From: Acidimicrobiaceae bacterium
GTDB lineage: Bacteria > Actinomycetota > Acidimicrobiia > Acidimicrobiales > RAAP-2
Assembly (NCBI GenBank): GCA_003164275.1
Contig: PLSY01000317.1
Coordinates: forward strand, 1 to 8,585
DNA: 8,585 bases
Direction of reading: 5' to 3'
The notes below the pieces were generated by a model. The model was not told the origin of the DNA. It was given only the letters and a program-made list of their open reading frames with translations, and did no database searches. Shown here one piece after another: positions 1 through 6,359 of this stretch; the first letter of the stretch is position 1, and each line of letters opens with the position of its first letter. Both the position numbers and the translations under genes were made by a program.

Positions 1-2
1 GG

Positions 3-455
3 GCGCCCCGGCCCGACCCCTACACGAAACTGCGGGGTCCGAACCGAGGCGAGTACTACGACCTCTACGTCATCCTCGACATCTTCAGCCGCTACGTGGT
101 CGGCTGGCTGCTGGCCCCCATCGAGTCAGCCGAGCTGGCCACCGACTTCATCCACGATGCCGTCCTCACCCAAGGGGTGGACCGGGACCAACTCACCATC
201 CACGCCGACCGGGGGTCGTCCATGCGCTCCAAGCCGGTGTCCCAGTTGATGGTCGACCTCGGGGTGACCCGCAGCCACAGCCGTCCCCACGTCAGTAACG
301 ACAATCCGTTCTCGGAAGCGGCCTTCAAGACCTTGAAGTACTGCCCGGCGTTCCCCGACCGGTTCGGTTCCATCGAGGACGCACGGGCGTTCTGCGTCGA
401 GTTCTTCGAGCACTACAACCACGTCCACCGACACTCGGGCATCGCCCTCCACACA
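3..455 (+). pseudogene. IS3-type transposase (DDE integrase core), truncated remnant
   Basis: This is the C-terminal catalytic part of an insertion-sequence transposase; its 5' end lies outside the window. The reading frame shows the rve/DDE integrase core in order: TKLRGPNRGEYYDLYVILD, then FSRYVVGW, LTIHADRGSS (second catalytic Asp), the SHSRPHVSNDNPFSEAAFKT block with the catalytic Glu in SEAAFK, and YNHVHRHSGIALHT near the C-terminus. In relatives the first block usually reads WDITKLRGP. Here it reads PDPYTKLRGP, so the region around the first catalytic Asp is altered. Homology stops after 'LHT' at 455, where relatives continue with PADVH-like residues. The frame then runs on for hundreds of bases only as the antisense of the next gene, so the long open frame is not one protein. 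It is most likely an inactive remnant. The IS3 family assignment is from memory of the motifs, without a search. Confidence 0.8.
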
Positions 456-473
456 GAACTCGTGAATCGAGAG

Positions 474-497
474 TGTCTCAAATCGCTTGACGGGTTC
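474..497 (+). repeat. possible solitary IS terminal inverted repeat
   Basis: The stretch starts TGTCTCAA at 474 and continues with TTGACGGGTTCC ending at 497. This resembles the TGTCTC...TTGACA...TTCC termini of many actinobacterial IS3/IS481-type elements. It is oriented as a left end, with TG outermost and reading rightwards. It therefore cannot be the normal right end of the plus-strand transposase remnant just upstream. No matching partner end was seen nearby. It may be a scar of a second element, or chance similarity; the comparison is from memory. Confidence 0.3.
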
Positions 498-527
498 CGG
501 ACGGAGGGGGGGAGACCGGTGCCGCGG

Positions 528-1750
528 TCAGGGGGCGAGCGACCGCCACACGATGGCCGACACCCCGTTCACGGTGTCGATGCCGTATGGCTCACTGGCA
601 TTGCCATCGGTCAGGACGGCGATCAGGTAGTCGCGTCCGAGCCCGTTGACCCACGCCTCTGTGTTGATCTGCCAGCCGTTCACGACGGCAAAGCCGTTCT
701 TCAACGCCACGGTCACGCCGGCCGGCACGCCTCTGGTGGCTCCCCAGTCCTGGACCGGGTTTATGTGCTCCATGAGGTTGAGCACATAGTCACGAGACGC
801 CGTCGTCAGTACTGGACTGGCGACACGAGGGCGCGGACCATGGCCAGACGATCGAGGGCGGTCGTCGTCGTTCCCCACACCCCGTCTGTGGCCGGCACGG
901 TCGCGGTCATCCCGATGTCCCGCTCGAAGGCACTGACATCTCCCGGCCCGAGCGTCGTCCACAGTGAGTCGGCCGGGCTGTCGAGGCTGTCCTCGATCAT
1001 GGGCACGGCCAGGCTCTGCTCCTCGGCCGTGAGCCCGCGTCCCTCCGCCTGTGCCTGCGTGAGCAAGGTGGCCAGGATGTCCACCTTCAAGGTGCTGGCT
1101 GTGTGCTCGACGACCCCTGGCCGGAACTGGAAGATCTGGCCGGTGAGCCGGTCCTCGACGGCGACGGTCACGTTGTCGCTCCGTCCGGCCACAAACGCGG
1201 CGATCTGTTGAACCATCTGGGCGCCTGGCGTCGTTCCATAGGCGACCCAGTATCCGCCGGGACGTCCGACGATCCCGACGGCCGGGGCGGTGGTCGCACT
1301 CGACCCGTCGGAGCCCTCGAAGGGGGCATCCCCAAAGCAGAAGACACCGCCATAGGCCCCGAGCAGCCAGTAGCCGTTGCCGTCACCGGTGGCGGCCATG
1401 GCGGTGATCGGTGCGTTCAACGAGAGGTTGCCGAGGGAGCCGGCGAAGGTGGCGTCACCGAAGGCGAACACACCCCCGTCGGAGGCGACGATCCGGTAGC
1501 CGTGACCAGTGGCTGACGAACTCATGGCGACGATCGGCTCGTTCAGGCGGATGTTGCCGAGCGACCCCATGAAGGGGGCATCTCCGTAGTTGAACACGCC
1601 GCCGTCAGCGGCCACCAGCCAGTACCCGTCGGCATCGGGAGTGCCGGCAACGCCGACGATGGAAGCGTTCAGCCCGTTGAGGGTGGTCCCACCGACGACG
1701 GCGGCGGCCGTCCCGAATGCCGTGACCGGGTCGTCCTGGCCACGACCCAC
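528..1750 (-). pseudogene. FGDA-repeat protein with class A beta-lactamase-like domain, frameshifted
   Basis: The N-terminal half carries repeats of the type GYWLVAADGGVFNYGDAPF.GSLGNIRLNEPIVAM. Three clear copies occupy about residues 40-150, with a degraded copy before them; this repeat is common in secreted actinobacterial proteins. The C-terminal half resembles class A beta-lactamase/serine hydrolase folds: SxxK as S219-T-L-K222 (counting from the GTG at 1750) and a KTG-box equivalent K-N-G in VALKNGFAVVNGW, followed by a final beta-alpha segment. A tandem duplication (ACTGG twice, 811-820 on the plus strand) shifts the frame, giving a stop at 806-808 just after SPVQY. Removing one copy joins SPV directly to LTTASRDYVL and runs to the stop at 528-530, giving about 405 residues. 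The start is uncertain. GTG at 1750 has GGAAGG seven bases upstream but gives no signal peptide, so the original 5' end may also be lost. It could be a pseudogene or a sequencing error. Confidence 0.75.
811..820. repeat. 5-bp tandem duplication causing a frameshift
   Basis: ACTGG occurs twice back to back on the plus strand (CCAGT twice on the coding strand). With a single copy the coding strand reads tcg cca gta ctg acg, which keeps the beta-lactamase-like protein in frame across this point. With two copies it meets TGA four codons later. Confidence 0.8.
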
Positions 1751-2102
1751 GTGGCGGCCTTCCAGTCGGCCACCGCTCTCGGTACCTGGACGAAGAGAAA
1801 CCGCTCGGCGCCGGGGGTCAGGTGGAGGGCCGCCCCTGATCGGGGCACGGCCTACCGAGATCCTAGAATCCCCCGGGCCGATTCGCCCGGTGAGCGACCA
1901 ACAAACGGGCGGGGATGGTAACGTTGGCCGTTGCCTGCCCCTTTGTGTTGGTTCAGAACCACCCGGTGATGCCGATCTCCTTGGTGCCCGCACCGACCGT
2001 CCCCGTAGGTCGACATCCTCGGGCCGGTGGCGTCCCCCAGCGGGCGATGGGCACGCTCCGGTTACGCTGTGTGGAGCGAACCCACTTAAGGGAGGGTGTG
2101 AT
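1751..2102. other. intergenic region between the divergent broken gene and panD
   Basis: These roughly 350 bases hold no gene that I can support. Open frames cross it on both strands, but their translations are low-complexity Arg/Pro/Gly-rich text with no recognisable motif. It must contain the panD promoter and probably the original 5' end of the minus-strand gene. I could not identify convincing -35/-10 pairs: TAGAAT at 1864-1869 resembles a -10 element but lacks a good -35. A perfect 6-bp hairpin (CCGGGC / GCCCGG, 6-base loop) lies at 1873-1890. Confidence 0.5.
2091..2095 (+). promoter_or_regulatory. ribosome binding site of panD
   Basis: GGAGG lies seven bases before the ATG at 2103. It fixes this start over the many in-frame upstream codons and agrees with the usual N-terminus of the family. 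Confidence 0.8.
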
Positions 2103-2453
2103 ATGAGGCGACGGATGATGCACGGCAAGATCCACCGGGCGACGGTCACTGACGCAGACCTCAATTATGTCGGCTCGATCTCTATTGACCCGTTGCTGTT
2201 GAAGGCGGCCGACATCATTGCCAACGAGCAGGTGGCGGTCTACAACCTCATGAACGGGGCCCGATTCGAGACGTATGCCATCGAGGGGACCGAGGGCCAG
2301 ATCTGCTTGAACGGAGCGGCCGCCCGGTTGGTCTCGGTGGGTGACCTGGTCATCATCGTCTCCTTCGTCGACGTCGAGGGCACCGAGTTGGCCGCCCACG
2401 AGCCGAGCGTCGTCTTCGTCGACTCTGACAACCGCCAGATCGAGGCGGACTGA
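2103..2453 (+). CDS. panD: aspartate 1-decarboxylase (pyruvoyl enzyme)
   Basis: This enzyme decarboxylates L-aspartate to beta-alanine in the cytoplasm, which supplies pantothenate and coenzyme A synthesis. The 116-residue product matches the family in length and aligns with E. coli PanD from memory without gaps over the first 60 residues. The proenzyme self-cleavage site G24-S25 (YVGSISID) is present, where Ser25 becomes the pyruvoyl group. Active-site residues K9, Y22, R54 and Y58 sit at the family positions, and the NGAAA motif (N70) corresponds to the conserved Asn. The N-terminal M-x-HGKIHRATVT block is typical. The ATG is preceded by a good GGAGG. No panB or panC is adjacent. Both flanks are broken genes, so panD stands alone here, with a possible terminator hairpin just downstream. 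It appears intact and functional. Confidence 0.95.
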   Translation: MRRRMMHGKIHRATVTDADLNYVGSISIDPLLLKAADIIANEQVAVYNLMNGARFETYAIEGTEGQICLNGAAARLVSVGDLVIIVSFVDVEGTELAAHEPSVVFVDSDNRQIEAD

Positions 2454-2465
2454 GGGCCTTCGAGT

Positions 2466-2490
2466 CACCGGCCTGCCGTCGAGGTCGGTG
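2466..2490 (+). terminator. hairpin after panD, possible terminator
   Basis: CACCGGCCT (2466-2474) pairs with AGGTCGGTG (2482-2490) over nine base pairs including one G-U wobble, with a 7-base loop, 12 bases after the panD stop. No T-run follows, so it would be an atypical intrinsic terminator, or a 3' stabilising hairpin, as often seen in high-GC actinobacteria. Confidence 0.4.
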
Positions 2491-2571
2491 TCGCCCGGGG
2501 TCGAAGCGGCGTCCCCGGCAACTACCGCAGACCGATCCTCAGTAGGACCCAGAAGTGTCCCCTTGTTGATC

Positions 2572-2780
2572 GGCTCCATGAACCCGGCCAGGTCCTTCGG
2601 TCCAGACCTGGTCTCCGTGGACTTCTACGACTACCGGGTCTACCTGGTCGGCCCTCTCGTCGGGGCGCTGTTCGCCATCGGGCGGCCTATGTCGTTCGAG
2701 GCCCGGGCGGTGGACACACAGACCCGGCCGTCGCCCAGGACTCGGTGTTCTACGAGGCCTTGGAGCAGGAGCGGGGATAG
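2572..2780 (+). pseudogene. aquaporin/MIP channel, C-terminal remnant with frameshift
   Basis: The frame beginning GGC TCC ATG at 2572 encodes GSMNPARSFGPDLV, the second NPA pore motif of the major intrinsic protein family (with the Arg of the selectivity filter). It is followed by the last transmembrane helix, YRVYLVGPLVGALFAIG. The frame then degenerates (RPMSFEAR...). The frame that reads GCG GCC TAT continues the helix and tail as AAYVVRGPGGG, ending ...ALEQERG with TAG at 2778-2780. A single missing G in the GGG run near 2680 (GGGG expected) explains the switch. Everything upstream of the second NPA motif is absent: 2454-2571 shows no first NPA motif or other MIP helices. This is a 5'-truncated relic and cannot make a channel. 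Water versus glycerol specificity cannot be told from this piece. Confidence 0.8.
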
Positions 2781-2803
2781 CGACGTCGCTCGTGCTTGGC
2801 CGG

Positions 2804-4207
2804 TCAGTCGCCGATGACCCGCTTGAGCGCTTTGGCGTGCCATGTGGTCCGACCCGCTTTGCCTTCAGCCTTGTCGGCGCTCGAGGCCAGACGTAGGCCG
2901 GCGTTGATGCCGAGATAGCGCAGCGGCTCGGGCTCCCAGCGCTTGGAGCGGTGGTCGACCCATGGAAGTGCGGCGAGGTCGCTGTCGTTTCCGAGGACGA
3001 GATCGCGCAGTGTCCGCCCGGCGAGGTTGGTCGTGGAGACGCCGTCGCCCACGTATCCTCCGGCCCAGGCCATCCCGGTCGACCGGTCGAGCCCAACCGA
3101 GGTGAACCAGTCACGGGCGATCCCCAAGGGGCCGCCCCACCGGTGGGTGATAGTGGCATCGGCCAGATCCGGGAACAGGTCGACCAGCGTGGAGCGGAGA
3201 GCGCGGTGGACGCCCGGATCCTGGTCGAACTCGGGCCGGATGGCCGAGCCGTAATGGTACGGCGCCCCCCGCCCGCCGAAGGCCATGCGACCGTCCGCTG
3301 TGCGCTGGCCGTAGATGACGAGGTGGCGATGGTCGGAGAAGGTCTCCCTATTGCGCAGTCCGGCGGAGTCCCAGAACGCATCGGGCAGGGGCTCGGTGGC
3401 GATCATCAATGAGTAGACGGGGACGAGCGTGCGCTCCTCTCCCCGCAGACTCCGGGTGTAGCCCTCGGTGGCCCGCACCACGGTGGTCGCCTTGATCGTC
3501 CCCCGACTCGTCTCGACCGCCCCGGCCCGGATGGCTGTGGCCTCGGTCTGCTCATAGATGGTGACGCCGAGACGCTCAGTGGCCTCCGCCAGTCCGCGGA
3601 CCAGCCGGGCGGGATTGACGGCGGCGCAGTGGGGGGTGAAGGTGCCGCCCAAGATGTCGGAGGCGCCGATCATGCCCCGTGCCTCCTTGGCCGAGAGGAA
3701 GCGCAGGCTCTCCTCTGTCACCCCGCGAAGTCGGGCGGCGGCTACCTCGTCGCGTGCCCGTTGCAACTGGGCTCCCGACCGGGCGAGGACCACCGTGCCC
3801 CCGTGGGAAAAGTCGCAGTCGATGCCCTCGGCGTCTACCACCCGCCCGACCTCGTCGACCGTCGCCTCCATGGCCGTGCGCATGGCTGCGCCCGATCCCG
3901 ATCCGGCGGTGCGGTCGAGCCGCTCCTCTGAGACGGCGAACAGGGCGGAGCACCATCCCCCGTTTCGCCCCGAGGCGCCGAATCCGACCACGTCGCGGTC
4001 GACGACGGCGATGCGCAGGCTCCGGTCGGCCTCAGCCAGGTAGTACGCGGTCCATAGGCCGGTGAAGCCGGCGCCCACCACTACAACGTCGACGTCGAGG
4101 TCACCCGGGAGTGGCTCCCTCACGCCAATGGGGCCAGCCAGGCCGTCCCACCAGAGGGAAAGCTGTCGGTAGGACTCGCCCGAGGGCGAGCTCAGAGCTG
4201 CTTCCAC
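2804..4207 (-). CDS. FAD-dependent oxidoreductase (DAO family, PuuB-like)
   Basis: This is a flavoenzyme of the D-amino-acid-oxidase/glycine-oxidase fold that oxidises amines or amino acids. The 467-residue form has the dinucleotide motif VVVVGAGFTGLWTAYYLAE (GxGxxG at 45-50), the acidic VVDRD end of the Rossmann beta-2 strand, the FAD-contact motif GFGASGRNGGW, and the C-terminal FAD motif AWAGGYVGDGVSTTNLAGRT. The N-terminal SLWWDGLAG segment before the FAD domain is typical of actinobacterial members annotated as gamma-glutamylputrescine oxidase-like. I chose GTG at 4207 because the family's N-terminal segment requires a start upstream of SLWW, and the only other in-frame start in view, ATG at 4267, adds an unlikely Arg-rich tail. 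This start overlaps the aminotransferase stop by about 16 bases and lacks a clear Shine-Dalgarno sequence, suggesting translational coupling. It is the third gene of the minus-strand operon. The exact substrate is unproven; polyamine derivatives are the best guess from context. Confidence 0.85.
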   Translation of the reverse strand: MEAALSSPSGESYRQLSLWWDGLAGPIGVREPLPGDLDVDVVVVGAGFTGLWTAYYLAEADRSLRIAVVDRDVVGFGASGRNGGWCSALFAVSEERLDRTAGSGSGAAMRTAMEATVDEVGRVVDAEGIDCDFSHGGTVVLARSGAQLQRARDEVAAARLRGVTEESLRFLSAKEARGMIGASDILGGTFTPHCAAVNPARLVRGLAEATERLGVTIYEQTEATAIRAGAVETSRGTIKATTVVRATEGYTRSLRGEERTLVPVYSLMIATEPLPDAFWDSAGLRNRETFSDHRHLVIYGQRTADGRMAFGGRGAPYHYGSAIRPEFDQDPGVHRALRSTLVDLFPDLADATITHRWGGPLGIARDWFTSVGLDRSTGMAWAGGYVGDGVSTTNLAGRTLRDLVLGNDSDLAALPWVDHRSKRWEPEPLRYLGINAGLRLASSADKAEGKAGRTTWHAKALKRVIGD

Positions 4208-5556
4208 GCTTCGGTCAGTACCGACCGGAGGATATCGGTCATGACCTCGAACTCCTCTTCGCCGCACGTCAGTGGGGGAGCGAGCTGGATCACCGGGTCG
4301 CCCCGGTCGTCCGCCCGGCAGATGAGGCCGGCGTCGTAGAGGGCATGGGAGAGGAAGCCACGGAGCAAGCGCTCGGCCTCGTCGTCGGAGAAGGTCTCCT
4401 TCGTGTCCTTGTCCTTCACCATCTCGATGCCGTAGAAAAAGCCTGCGCCGCGCACATCTCCGACGATGGGGAGATCGCTCAGGGTGTCGAGGGCGGCCTT
4501 GAAGACCGACTCGTTCTTCTGGACATTCTCGAGCAACCCCTCTTTTTCGATCACATCGATGTTGGCCAGGGCGACGGCCGTGCTGACGGGATGGCCGCCG
4601 AAGGTGATGCCGTGAAGGAAGCTCTCGCCCTGGAGGAACGGCTCGACCAGGCGGTCGCTCACAGCCATGGCCCCGAGGGGCGAGTAGCCGCTGGTCAGTC
4701 CCTTGGCCATGGTCACGATGTCCGGCTCATAGTCGTAGCGGCCGGCGCCGAACCAGTGGCCCAGGCGGCCGAAGGCGCAGATCACCTCGTCGGAGACCAT
4801 GAGGACCCCGTAGCGATCGCAGATCTCCCGCACCCGTTGGAAGTAGCCCGGAGGAGGCGGGAAGCAGCCGCCGGCGTTCTGCACGGGCTCGAGGAAGACG
4901 GCGGCGACGGTCTCGGGGCCGGCCATCAAGATGGCCTGCTCGATGGAGTCGGCTGCCCAGACGCCGAACGCCTCCAGGTCATGCTCGAAGTAGGGGGCCC
5001 GGTAGAAGTTGGTATTGGGCACCTTGATGGCCCCGTCGACCAGGGGCTCGAAGGGTGTCTTGATCTCGGTCACTCCGGTGATGGAGAGCGCGCCCATGGT
5101 CGCCCCGTGGTAGGCGATGTTGCGGCTGATCACCTTCTTGCGGTCGGGCTGGCCGGTCACTTGGAAGTACTGGCGGGCCAGCTTCCATGCCGACTCGACG
5201 GCCTCGGATCCACCAGTGGTGAAAAAGATCCGGTTGCAGTCACCCGGGGTCAGGCCGGCCAGTCGGTCGGCCAGCTCGATCGCCATCGGATGGGCGTAGC
5301 TCCACACCGGGAAGTAGGCCAACGTGGAGGCCTGACGGGCGGCAGCCTCGGCCAGCTCGGTGCGGCCGTGGCCGACCTGGCTGGTGAACAGGCCCGACAG
5401 CCCGTCCAAGTAGCGCTTGCCGTATTGGTCGAAGACGTGGACGCCCTCACCCCGCACGATGACCGGAATCTCATTGGAGTCCGACATGCGGGTGAAGTGC
5501 ATCCATAGGTGGCGATGGGCGCTCTCTTGGAGTGCCTCGGTGGAAAGGTTGCTCAT
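4192..5556 (-). CDS. class III aminotransferase (omega-amino acid/diamine type)
   Basis: This PLP-dependent transaminase moves the terminal amino group of a diamine or omega-amino acid (putrescine, GABA or beta-alanine type) to a keto acid, often pyruvate in this subgroup. The 454-residue product is of normal family length. Visible motifs are TTGGSEAVESAWKLAR (phosphate-binding region, about 113-128), YHGATMGALS (149-158), E223 in FLEPVQ, the D256-E257 pair in SDEVICAFGR, and the PLP-binding K285 in TMAKGLTSGYSPLGA. The ATG at 5556 is preceded by GGGGGA with a 5-base spacer. It overlaps the regulator's TGA as ATGA, implying coupled translation. The longer open frame reaching 5718 is only antisense-like text overlapping the regulator. 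It is followed by the FAD oxidoreductase. Annotation engines usually call this group 'aspartate aminotransferase family', which is not a substrate claim. Specificity between GABA, beta-alanine and putrescine cannot be decided from the sequence alone. Confidence 0.92.
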   Translation of the reverse strand: MSNLSTEALQESAHRHLWMHFTRMSDSNEIPVIVRGEGVHVFDQYGKRYLDGLSGLFTSQVGHGRTELAEAAARQASTLAYFPVWSYAHPMAIELADRLAGLTPGDCNRIFFTTGGSEAVESAWKLARQYFQVTGQPDRKKVISRNIAYHGATMGALSITGVTEIKTPFEPLVDGAIKVPNTNFYRAPYFEHDLEAFGVWAADSIEQAILMAGPETVAAVFLEPVQNAGGCFPPPPGYFQRVREICDRYGVLMVSDEVICAFGRLGHWFGAGRYDYEPDIVTMAKGLTSGYSPLGAMAVSDRLVEPFLQGESFLHGITFGGHPVSTAVALANIDVIEKEGLLENVQKNESVFKAALDTLSDLPIVGDVRGAGFFYGIEMVKDKDTKETFSDDEAERLLRGFLSHALYDAGLICRADDRGDPVIQLAPPLTCGEEEFEVMTDILRSVLTEAWKQL

Positions 5557-6038
5557 CTGGTCCCCCAGCTGTAGGTCTGCTTGGTCAGTTTCAGGTACAT
5601 GAATGTCTCGGTGTCGCGAACTCCGGGTATCCGGCGGATGACGCCGTTCAAGAGCTCGAGAAGTGTGTCCTCGTCCTCGGTGACCAGCTCGACCAGGATG
5701 TCGAACGAGCCGGTGCACAGGACTACGTAGTCGATGTCGTCGACGGCGGCGAGGCGCTCGGCCACGACCCGGGTGTCGCCGTCGGCCCGGATGCCCACCA
5801 TGGCCTGGCTGCGGAAGCCGACCTGCAGCGGGTCGGTGACCGCCACGATCTGCATGATGCCGGCCTCGCGCATCTTTTGGACCCGCTGGCGAACGGCGGC
5901 CTCCGAGAGCCCGACAGCGTCGGCGATCGAGCCGTAGGTTCGCCGGCCGTCTTGTTGCAACTCCTCGACGATCGCTTTGTTCACGTCGTCGAGTAGGCCG
6001 ATGGCGTTCGGCCCGGACGTCTGAGTGCGCGAGATCAC
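5553..6038 (-). CDS. Lrp/AsnC family transcriptional regulator
   Basis: This DNA-binding regulator senses amino acids or related small molecules. The 161-residue form has the N-terminal winged helix-turn-helix (LLDDVNKAIVEELQQDGRRT, then YGSIADAVGLSEAAVRQRVQKM, about 15-60) and a C-terminal RAM ligand/oligomerisation domain (about 75-152) with IDYVVLCTGSFDILVELV, the typical central strand-turn. I chose the second of two adjacent GTG codons (6038) because GGGGGA lies five bases before it; the first (6041) has only a 2-base spacer. A TTG at 6089 would add 17 unsupported residues. It is the first gene of the minus-strand operon and is divergent from the aldehyde dehydrogenase. That layout suggests it controls both units and itself, responding to a pathway amine or amino acid. 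Similar regulator-transaminase-dehydrogenase groupings occur in actinomycete polyamine-utilisation loci. Confidence 0.92.
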   Translation of the reverse strand: MISRTQTSGPNAIGLLDDVNKAIVEELQQDGRRTYGSIADAVGLSEAAVRQRVQKMREAGIMQIVAVTDPLQVGFRSQAMVGIRADGDTRVVAERLAAVDDIDYVVLCTGSFDILVELVTEDEDTLLELLNGVIRRIPGVRDTETFMYLKLTKQTYSWGTR

Positions 6039-6112
6039 CACCGTCCCCCGATACGGGGATGGCCCGACTGCTGCGGGGTGGATCGCCAAAGGAATGCGTG
6101 CATGTGCTTACC

Positions 6113-6141
6113 GTTATAGCAGTAACCGCACAAAATGACTA
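6113..6141 (-). promoter_or_regulatory. candidate promoter of the lrp-aminotransferase-oxidoreductase operon
   Basis: Read on the minus strand, TAGTCA (6141-6136) and TATAAC (6118-6113) are separated by 17 bases. They match the -35 and -10 consensus at four and five of six positions. The start of transcription would be near 6106, about 70 bases before the regulator's GTG. The prediction is by eye. Confidence 0.4.
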
Positions 6142-6190
6142 GATAGACGATGGAATTCGAAGCAAAAGTGTTCCTGTCGTCGAAAATAAC

Positions 6191-6219
6191 TTGTCTCGAA
6201 CCGTTTGGTGGGTAACTAT
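6191..6219 (+). promoter_or_regulatory. candidate distal promoter of the aldehyde dehydrogenase
   Basis: TTGTCT at 6191-6196 and TAACTA at 6213-6218 (or AACTAT, one base later) are spaced 16-17 bases in the AT-rich part of the divergent region. The -35 box shares a base with a TCGAA motif (6196-6200) that also occurs at 6157-6161 and 6180-6184. Confidence 0.3.
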
Positions 6220-6259
6220 GGCCTGGCAGGCATGTCGCCGCACCGAGGCAGTGAGACCG

Positions 6260-6290
6260 CTGACGTCGACAGTGTGGCTGCGCCCATAAT
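6260..6290 (+). promoter_or_regulatory. candidate proximal promoter and dyad before the aldehyde dehydrogenase
   Basis: CATAAT (6285-6290) is a good -10 element. A TGACGT -35-like box at 6261-6266 gives an 18-base spacer. The -35 region lies inside the imperfect palindrome CTGACGTCGACAG (6260-6272), which contains overlapping GACGTC and GTCGAC palindromes, so it could be an operator. Transcription would begin about 60 bases before the GTG start. Confidence 0.3.
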
Positions 6291-6359
6291 GACGAGACAG
6301 AGCATTCGCCGGCACCGAGCATCCGCCACGAATGTGGTCCAAGACCCTGGGGAGAGACC

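Noticed and set aside
456..1211. Plus-strand open frame continuing from the transposase for 250 codons
   Set aside because: It is the antisense of the beta-lactamase-like gene and has no family-like sequence after the LHT residues.
1953..2579. Minus-strand open frame opposite panD
   Set aside because: It has a low-complexity Val/Asp-rich translation opposite a clear panD; no start signal or family resemblance was seen.
2588..2611. Perfect 7-bp inverted repeat CCAGGTC / GACCTGG
   Set aside because: It lies inside the aquaporin remnant's coding sequence, has a 10-base loop and no T-run, and is likely incidental.
4111..5508. Long plus-strand open frame over the aminotransferase
   Set aside because: It is an Asp/Gly/His-rich shadow of a well-supported minus-strand gene with catalytic residues.
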